A DNA stretch of 64,000 nt, from NCBI GenBank assembly GCA_040255405.1, contig JBDZUX010000006.1, forward strand, positions 62,001 to 126,000, in the 5' to 3' direction. Positions within the stretch are counted from its first letter, which is position 1; every line of letters starts with the position of its first letter. The stretch comes from 66-474 sp040255405 (GTDB taxonomy: Bacteria; Pseudomonadota; Gammaproteobacteria; Xanthomonadales; Rhodanobacteraceae). The notes beneath the pieces are model-generated. The model was not told the DNA's origin, did no database searches, and saw only the letters and a program-made list of their open reading frames with translations. Below are positions 56,133 to 61,469 of this stretch, one piece after another. A program made the translations under genes and the position numbers.

Positions 56133-56642
56133 TCATGCAGCCGGCGCGTACCCCAGGGCCCACGCGATGAGTTGCAGCACGATCAGCGCGTAAACGGCCG
56201 CGACCACGTCATCCAGCATCACGCCGAAGCCACCGTGCACGCGCCGGTCGGCAAGTCGCACCGGCCACGGCTTCCAGATGTCGAACAGCCGGAACAAGGC
56301 GAAGCCCACCAGCATCCACCACCACGCCGCAGGTGCGGCAAACAGGGTGGCCCACATCCCGATCACCTCGTCCCACACCAGCGCACCCTGGTCGTGCACC
56401 CCGAGGCGCCGGTCGCAGACGGCGCAGACCCAGACGCCCAGCAGGAATCCCGCGACCAACACCGCGAGGTACCAGCCCAATGGCAAGCCGCGCAACAAGA
56501 ACCACCACGGCAGCAGCGCGACCAGCGAACCCGCGGTACCGGGCGCGATCGGCGTGAGGCCCGCGCCCAGCGCGGTCGCGATCCAGCCGGCGGGATGCGA
56601 CAGCAGCGCACGGCGCTGAGTGGCGGCCAAGAACCTGCTCAT
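56133..56642 (-). CDS. pgpA: Phosphatidylglycerophosphatase A
   Basis: PgpA dephosphorylates phosphatidylglycerol-phosphate in the inner membrane. The 169-residue protein (E. coli 172) has several hydrophobic helices and the motifs LGAGLTPIAPGTAGSLVAL, ALVWDEVIGMW and FDIWKPWPVRLADRRVHGGFGVMLDD, typical of the family. Its ATG overlaps the thiL stop as ATGA, so it is coupled to thiL. It is the last gene of the riboflavin-thiamine operon. Confidence 0.96.
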   Translation of the reverse strand: MSRFLAATQRRALLSHPAGWIATALGAGLTPIAPGTAGSLVALLPWWFLLRGLPLGWYLAVLVAGFLLGVWVCAVCDRRLGVHDQGALVWDEVIGMWATLFAAPAAWWWMLVGFALFRLFDIWKPWPVRLADRRVHGGFGVMLDDVVAAVYALIVLQLIAWALGYAPAA

Positions 56643-57616
56643 TGCGAAAAATGCTCCCAGCCGGCCTGCGGCGTCGCGACTTCGTGGCCGTTCGAATCCA
56701 GCACGCGCACCCCGGAACCCGCGACGATGCGGCCAATGCGGGTCGCGTCGCATCCGGCTCGCGCAAGCGCCGCGGCAACATCCGGTGCACGATCCGCCGG
56801 CACGGTGAAACACAGTTCGTAGTCGTCGCCACCGGCCAGCGCCAGTTCCCGACACGTCGCGGCCTCGAAGGCTGCCGCCAGTGCCGCCGATAACGGCAAT
56901 GCCTCAACTTCGAGCTCCGCACCCACGCCACTCGCGGCGCACACGTGGCCGAGATCCGCCAACAACCCGTCCGATACATCGATGCACGCGTTCGCGATGC
57001 CGCGCAAGACGAGTCCCGCCGCAATGCGCGGCTCCGGGCGGTGAAGCCGCGACGACAGGGCCGCGATCAATCGCTCGCCGTCGACTCCCGGTACCCTGCT
57101 TCCGGTCTCCTGCTGCAGACGCAACGCCCCTGACGCATCGCCCAGCGTGCCGGTCACGAACACCGCGTCGCCGGCGCACGCGCCGGCGCGCATCAATGCC
57201 TCGCCGGCAGGCACGATGCCGAGCGCGGTGACCGTGACGGACAGCGGACCTTGCGTGGTGTCACCGCCGATCAGGGCCACGTCGTGCGCGCGAGCGAGCG
57301 CGGCGAAGCCTTCGGCAAAAGCGGCGACAAAAGCTGCATCGGCGTCCGGCAGTGTCAACGCAAGCAACGCCCACGCGGGCGCCGCGCCCATCGCGGCGAG
57401 ATCGGAAAGATTCACGGCCAGCGCTTTCCAACCGATGGCGTCCGGCGCGGTGCCGTGCGGAAAATGCACGCCCGCGACCAGCGTGTCGACGCAGGCCACA
57501 AGCTGGCTGCCTGGCGCAACCCGGGTCAGCGCAGCATCGTCGCCGATGCCCAACACCACGTCATCGCGTGCGATGTTGACGCGCGCGCGGATCGCGTCGA
57601 TCAGATCGAATTCCAT
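56639..57616 (-). CDS. thiL: Thiamine-monophosphate kinase
   Basis: ThiL phosphorylates thiamine monophosphate to the pyrophosphate cofactor. The 325 residues equal E. coli ThiL. Visible motifs are GIGDDAALTRV near the N-terminus, CVDTLVAGVHFP, KALAVNLSDLAAMGA, VALIGGDTTQGP, CIDVSDGLLADLGH and ALAGGDDYELCF. Its ATG shares one base with the stop of the acetyltransferase gene (TGATG), and its stop overlaps pgpA. The nusB-thiL-pgpA order is common in proteobacteria; here an acetyltransferase is inserted between nusB and thiL. Confidence 0.97.
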   Translation of the reverse strand: MEFDLIDAIRARVNIARDDVVLGIGDDAALTRVAPGSQLVACVDTLVAGVHFPHGTAPDAIGWKALAVNLSDLAAMGAAPAWALLALTLPDADAAFVAAFAEGFAALARAHDVALIGGDTTQGPLSVTVTALGIVPAGEALMRAGACAGDAVFVTGTLGDASGALRLQQETGSRVPGVDGERLIAALSSRLHRPEPRIAAGLVLRGIANACIDVSDGLLADLGHVCAASGVGAELEVEALPLSAALAAAFEAATCRELALAGGDDYELCFTVPADRAPDVAAALARAGCDATRIGRIVAGSGVRVLDSNGHEVATPQAGWEHFSQ

Positions 57617-58182
57617 CACGCGCCCGGGGCCGGCAACGGCGCATGGGTGAAGACCAGCGTCGATTCGCCGTGGTACGTCGTCTCGCACCAGCGGCAAAGG
57701 CCCGCCTTCTCTGCAACCCGGATGGAAGCAGGATTGGCCGGCGCGATGATGCACACGGCGCGGCTTTCGGGAAAGTGCAGGCGACGCCATGCTTCGATCG
57801 CCGCGAGCGCCTCGGATGCATGGCCTTGGCCTTGCGCCGCGCGCGCCAAGGCCCAGCCGCATTCCAGCATCCCGCGCAACGAAGGCAGCATGTCGCGGCG
57901 GAACTCGGCATAGCCGATGTCGCCGACGTATGCGCCCGAGTGCTTCACCTCGATCGCCCAGTAGCCGAAGCCGAGCAGGCGCCACAACCCGGCGTAGGTC
58001 AGCAGGCGACGCCACGCGTCCTCGCCACTGGCGGGCTTGCCGCCGATGTGGCGCACGACTTCCGGGTCGGACCAGATGGCGCGGCATGCATCGAAATCAT
58101 CGGGGCGGTGGGCACGCAGGCGCAAACGTTCCGTCTCGATGACCGGCGCCGCGACGAACGATGGCCGGGCAGTGGCGACCAT
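57616..58182 (-). CDS. GNAT acetyltransferase, RimJ/RimL-like
   Basis: A 188-residue GNAT protein of the RimJ/RimL type. Features are PVIETERLRLRAHRPDDFDAC at the N-terminus, GFGYWAIEVKHSGAYVGDIGY in the middle strands, and the acetyl-CoA loop RAAQGQGHASEALAAI (Q/RxxGxG/A type). PANPASIRVAEKAGL near the end is also typical. ATG 58182 (MVATARPSF) is preferred to an upstream start at 58242 that would overlap nusB further. It is inserted between nusB and thiL, overlapping thiL by one base. The target is unknown. Confidence 0.88.
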   Translation of the reverse strand: MVATARPSFVAAPVIETERLRLRAHRPDDFDACRAIWSDPEVVRHIGGKPASGEDAWRRLLTYAGLWRLLGFGYWAIEVKHSGAYVGDIGYAEFRRDMLPSLRGMLECGWALARAAQGQGHASEALAAIEAWRRLHFPESRAVCIIAPANPASIRVAEKAGLCRWCETTYHGESTLVFTHAPLPAPGA

Positions 58183-58186
58183 CCGC

Positions 58187-58639
58187 TCAGCCGCTCGTTT
58201 CGGTGACGCGCCACGCGCGCGCCAACTTGTCCAGCACGCCATTGACGTAGGTATGACCCTGCTCGGACCCGAAGCGCTTGGCGACTTCCACCGCCTCGTT
58301 CAACACCACGCGATACGGCACGTCGATGCGGTGCTTCAACTCGTAGGCGGACAGGCGCAACACCGCGCGTTCGATCGGGTCGACGCGCTCGATGTCGCGA
58401 TCGAGGAACGGCGCCATTCCGGCGTCCAGCTCGGCGCGGTGCGCTTCCACGCCGCGCAACAGGTCCTCGAAATATTCGAGGTCGGCGATCTGCATGTCCT
58501 GTTCGGAACGGAAATCCTCGATGACCTTGCGCATCGCATTGCCGCCCAATTCCCAAGCATAGAGCGCCTGCACCGCGCGACGGCGCGCGCGGGTACGGGC
58601 GGCCGGATCGATGCCGTCGCTGCGCCGTGGGCCGCTCAT
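58187..58639 (-). CDS. nusB: Transcription antitermination factor NusB
   Basis: NusB binds boxA RNA with ribosomal protein S10 to support antitermination on rRNA operons. The all-helical 150-residue protein has ARTRARRRAVQALYAWEL at the start, VDPIERAVLRLSAYEL in the middle, and VLNEAVEVAKRFGSEQGHTYVNGVLDKLA at the end, the classic block. The ATG overlaps the ribH stop as ATGA, the conserved ribH-nusB arrangement. Confidence 0.97.
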   Translation of the reverse strand: MSGPRRSDGIDPAARTRARRRAVQALYAWELGGNAMRKVIEDFRSEQDMQIADLEYFEDLLRGVEAHRAELDAGMAPFLDRDIERVDPIERAVLRLSAYELKHRIDVPYRVVLNEAVEVAKRFGSEQGHTYVNGVLDKLARAWRVTETSG

Positions 58640-59118
58640 GCGGGCAGCTCCTGCAACAGCAGCGCCATCTCGATCGCCGCCAACGCGACCTCCGCGCCCT
58701 TGTTGCCGTGCGCGCCACCCGCGCGGGCCCACGCATCGGCTTCGTCCTCGACCGCCAGCACGCCATTCATGACCGGCACGCCGCTTTCCAGCGCGACCTG
58801 CATCAATCCGCGCGCACATTCGTCCGCCACGTGTTCGTAATGACGCGTCTCGCCCCGCACCACGCAACCCAAGGCGACAATCGCGGCATAGCGGCCGCTC
58901 GCGGCAAGCCGCTTCGCGACCAGCGGCAACTCCCACGCGCCCGGCACGCGCATGACGTCGAGGTCGTCACCGGGCACGTCGTGCGCCGCGAATGCATGGC
59001 GCGCGCCAGCCACGAGCTCGTCGACGATCTCGCCGTTCCAGCGGCTGGCGATCACCGCGTAGCGCGCGCCCGAAGGCGAGCGCAGGTCGGTGGACGGGGT
59101 GGCGGATTGCTCGGACAT
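58636..59118 (-). CDS. ribH: 6,7-dimethyl-8-ribityllumazine synthase
   Basis: RibH condenses the pyrimidine intermediate with dihydroxybutanone phosphate in riboflavin synthesis. The 160-residue protein has YAVIASRWNGEIVDELV, VPGAWELPLVAKRLA, VALGCVVRGETRHYEHVADE (catalytic His) and GVPVMNGVLAVEDEADA. Length matches E. coli (156). It is separated from ribBA by 64 bp and overlaps nusB by 4 bp. Confidence 0.98.
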   Translation of the reverse strand: MSEQSATPSTDLRSPSGARYAVIASRWNGEIVDELVAGARHAFAAHDVPGDDLDVMRVPGAWELPLVAKRLAASGRYAAIVALGCVVRGETRHYEHVADECARGLMQVALESGVPVMNGVLAVEDEADAWARAGGAHGNKGAEVALAAIEMALLLQELPA

Positions 59119-59182
59119 GGCTGCCGAAACGGAAGATGCGATTCAGGGGTCCGCAAAGCGTAACAGCGGAACCATGCCGTCC

Positions 59183-60313
59183 CTACTCCCGGCCCCTTGC
59201 ACCCTGCTCCTCCACATACTCGACCACTTCGAGGTCGAACCCGGACAGCCCCACCAGCTTGCGCGGCGTACCCAGCACGCGCAGGCGGTGCACGCCGAGA
59301 TCGGCGAGGATCTGCGCGCCCAGCCCGAGTTGGCGCCACTCGCGCTGCGCGGCAGCCCTGCGTCCGGTTTCCGGCATGTCCTGGATCTCGCGATTCAGGC
59401 GCGCGAGCAAGCCATCGGGAGCTTCCCCGGCAGCGAGCACCACCACCACGCCACGCCCTTCGGCGGCGACGCGACGAAGCGCCGCGGTCATGGTCATGCC
59501 GAGATCCTCACGCTCCAGGTGCAGCACGTCGGATAGGGTGTTGCGCACGTGCACGCGCGTCAGCACCGGCGTGTCGCCTGCGACGTCGCCGCGTACCAGC
59601 GCAAAGTGCAGGTCGCCGCGCAAGCGGTCTCGCCAGGCGACCAGGCGAAACCCGCCGAATTCGGTTTCGACATCCGACTCGTGCACGCGTTCGATGGTCT
59701 TTTCGGTGGCGAGGCGATACCGGATCAGGTCGGCGACGCTGCCGATCTTCAGCCCGTGCTTCGCGGCGAAGGCTTCGAGGTCCGGCCGGCGCGCCATCGA
59801 ACCGTCCTCGCGCAGGATCTCGACCAGCACGCCGGCAGGCGTGCAACCGGCAAGCGTCGCCAGATCCACCGCGGCTTCGGTATGGCCGGCGCGGGTGAGC
59901 ACCCCGCCGGGCTGCGCTTCCAGCGGAAACACATGGCCCGGCTGCACCAAATCGCCGGGCTTGGCATCCGGCGTCACCGCGACCTGGATGGTGCGCGCGC
60001 GATCGTGCGCGGAAATGCCGGTGGTGACGCCGCTCGCGGCTTCGATCGAAACCGTGAAATTGGTGTGGTACACCGAATTGTTGTCGCGCACCATGGGTTG
60101 CAGGCCGAGTACGCGGCAGCGCACCTGGTCCAGCGCCAGGCAAATCAACCCACGCCCTTCGCGCGCCATGAAGTTGATGTCCTCGGGACGCACCTTGCCG
60201 GCGGCCATGATCAGGTCGCCCTCGTTCTCGCGGTCTTCATCGTCCAGCATCACCACCATGCGGCCGGCGGCGATTTCGTCCAGCAATTCGGGAATGGTCG
60301 CGAAAGCCATCAT
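59183..60313 (-). CDS. ribB: 3,4-dihydroxy-2-butanone 4-phosphate synthase with degenerate GTP cyclohydrolase II domain (RibBX type)
   Basis: A 376-residue fusion. The N-terminal ~200 residues are a complete RibB: MVVMLDDEDRENEGDLIMAA, DRARTIQVAV, GHVFPLEAQPGGVLTRAGHTEA and LEAFAAKHGLKIGSVADLI. The C-terminal domain has the GTP cyclohydrolase II fold order. At the zinc site, where active RibA has three cysteines, this protein reads TRVHVRNTLSDVLHLERED and has no cysteine. It should therefore lack cyclohydrolase activity, as in the RibBX proteins of other proteobacteria, and a separate ribA is expected elsewhere. ATG 60313 overlaps the ribE stop (ATGA); the next ATG at 60310 has better spacing from GGAG. 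Confidence 0.95.
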   Translation of the reverse strand: MMAFATIPELLDEIAAGRMVVMLDDEDRENEGDLIMAAGKVRPEDINFMAREGRGLICLALDQVRCRVLGLQPMVRDNNSVYHTNFTVSIEAASGVTTGISAHDRARTIQVAVTPDAKPGDLVQPGHVFPLEAQPGGVLTRAGHTEAAVDLATLAGCTPAGVLVEILREDGSMARRPDLEAFAAKHGLKIGSVADLIRYRLATEKTIERVHESDVETEFGGFRLVAWRDRLRGDLHFALVRGDVAGDTPVLTRVHVRNTLSDVLHLEREDLGMTMTAALRRVAAEGRGVVVVLAAGEAPDGLLARLNREIQDMPETGRRAAAQREWRQLGLGAQILADLGVHRLRVLGTPRKLVGLSGFDLEVVEYVEEQGARGRE

Positions 60314-60909
60314 TGCTCTCCGGTTGCGAGCATCCGCTCGACGTAGCGTGCCAGCAGGTCGATTTCGAGATTCACGCGATCGCCCGCCTGCCGGCCCTGG
60401 AACGTGGTCGCGGCGATCGTGTGCGGAATCAGGTTCACGCCGAAACGCGCACCGTCCACGCCGTTGACGGTCAGGCTGACGCCATCCACGCACACCGAAC
60501 CCTTGGCCGCGATGTAGCGGGCAAGCGCCGGCGGTGCCTCGATGGTCCAGCGCTGCGAGCGCGCGTCGGGTTCGATCGAGACGATGCGGCCGATGCCATC
60601 GACATGCCCCGACACAAGGTGACCGCCGAGGCGATCCGACAGGCGTAACGCCTTTTCCAGGTTCACGCGGTCGCCCACGCCGAGGCCGCCCAGTGTCGTG
60701 AGGGCAAGGCTTTCGCGGGAAACGTCGAACGCCAGCGTGTCGCCTTCGTGCGCGACCACGGTCAGGCAGCAGCCCGATACCGCGATACTGTCGCCCAACG
60801 CGACATCGCGGGCGTCGAAGTCGGGCGCGACGATGCCGAGGCGCAAGTCGCCGCCGCGCGGCTCGCTGCGGGTGACGCGGCCGGTGGCCTCGATGATGCC
60901 GGTGAACAT
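60310..60909 (-). CDS. ribE: Riboflavin synthase alpha subunit
   Basis: RibE (RibC in some species) dismutates two lumazine molecules to riboflavin. The 199-residue protein has the start MFTGIIEATGRV and two similar barrels: the first with DSIAVSGCCLTVV and FDVSRESLALTTLG, the second with GHLVSGHVDGIG, GSVCVDGVSLTVNGV and FGVNLIPHTIAATTF. ATG 60909 is set by the invariant MFTGI and by AGGAGG upstream. It is the first gene after the FMN riboswitch. Its ATG overlaps the stop of a 16-codon leader frame. Confidence 0.97.
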   Translation of the reverse strand: MFTGIIEATGRVTRSEPRGGDLRLGIVAPDFDARDVALGDSIAVSGCCLTVVAHEGDTLAFDVSRESLALTTLGGLGVGDRVNLEKALRLSDRLGGHLVSGHVDGIGRIVSIEPDARSQRWTIEAPPALARYIAAKGSVCVDGVSLTVNGVDGARFGVNLIPHTIAATTFQGRQAGDRVNLEIDLLARYVERMLATGEQ

Positions 60910-60959
60910 CAGCGCGCCTCCTGAGCGAGGGCGCCGGTGATCGGAAGGGAACTGGTCAT
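60909..60959 (-). CDS. Possible 16-residue leader peptide upstream of ribE
   Basis: A short frame MTSSLPITGALAQEAR ends in a TGA that shares its last base with the ribE ATG (TGATG). It lies between the riboswitch and ribE and contains the ribE ribosome binding site in its last codons. If translated it would couple to ribE. There is only a weak GAGAACG signal before its ATG, and it may be chance. Confidence 0.25.
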   Translation of the reverse strand: MTSSLPITGALAQEAR

Positions 60960-61037
60960 GCAACGTTCTCCGCGTGGGAACCTGCGAGAACGCCCCAAGG
61001 CACGAGGCCGACGTGCGGATAGCGCCGCGCGTCGGAC

Positions 61038-61199
61038 CGTCTTCGCTTTATCCGGACTATCCGGCAGCGTTGACCTGCTGCCGACCGTCGGCTCCGGCAT
61101 CGGACCGGATCTGCTGACCTTTCGCGGCTGCGAAAGCGCTCGCGGGCTCGCCCTTGCGGGCCTACCGCCGGTGGGGACTTGCACCCCGCCCTGAAGACG
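61038..61199 (-). ncRNA. FMN riboswitch (RFN element)
   Basis: On the minus strand the element opens with CGTCTTCAGGGCGGGGTGCA, continues with AGTCCCCACCGGCGGTA and the conserved GAGCCCGCGAGCG and GGTCAGCAGATCCGGT blocks, then GCCGGAGCCGACGGTCA. It closes with GGATAAAGCGAAGACG, whose GAAGACG pairs with CGTCTTC to form P1. This is the standard RFN core. It precedes the ribE-ribB-ribH operon by about 130 bp. FMN binding should reduce transcription or translation of ribE; no clear U-tailed terminator is seen, so control at ribosome binding is possible. Confidence 0.95.
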
Positions 61200-61254
61200 T
61201 CTCCGGCACAGGCCGGAGTCCGAAGTCTAGCACCTTCGGCGATCCGGCCCGGGT

Positions 61255-61372
61255 CCGCGCCGGATACCGCTCCCTCGCCTCCCGTTCCTCGCTTCTTGCC
61301 ACTCGCCTCTCATCCCTCGCCCTCGCCCCTCGTCCGATTCACGATTTCCGATTCCCGACTCCCAGCTCCATT
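61255..61372. other. Pyrimidine-rich low-complexity tract
   Basis: A C/T-dominated stretch on the plus strand made of near-repeats such as CCTCGCC, CTCGCCCCTCG and GATTTCCGATTCCCGACTCCC. It separates the riboswitch of the leftward riboflavin operon from the gltB operator and promoter. No gene is visible here. Confidence 0.6.
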
Positions 61373-61382
61373 CATCATTTGG

Positions 61383-61402
61383 ACGTCCAGACGTCTGGAC
61401 GT
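61383..61402. promoter_or_regulatory. 20-bp perfect palindrome upstream of the gltB promoter
   Basis: ACGTCCAGACGTCTGGACGT is self-complementary over all 20 bp. With its flanks it contains three GACGTC-like words at 8-bp steps. The centre is about 53 bp upstream of the predicted gltB start site, a typical activator position. The pattern resembles arrays of methionine (MetJ) boxes, but the regulator is unknown. Confidence 0.65.
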
Positions 61403-61411
61403 AGAAACCTG

Positions 61412-61439
61412 TTGCCTTTTTGCTGCACCGCACTATAGT
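61412..61439 (+). promoter_or_regulatory. Putative sigma-70 promoter of gltB
   Basis: TTGCCT (61412-61417) and TATAGT (61434-61439) are separated by 16 bp, giving a start near 61446 and a leader of about 24 nt before the ATG at 61470. It lies just downstream of the palindromic operator. Confidence 0.6.
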
Positions 61440-61469
61440 CGGAATCGAGCCCCCGACGGAGCGACGACG

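Noticed and set aside
61383..61402. Calling the gltB palindrome a MetJ operator
   Set aside because: The resemblance is real, but I cannot show that this organism has MetJ, and gltB is not a known MetJ target; it is reported only as an unassigned operator.
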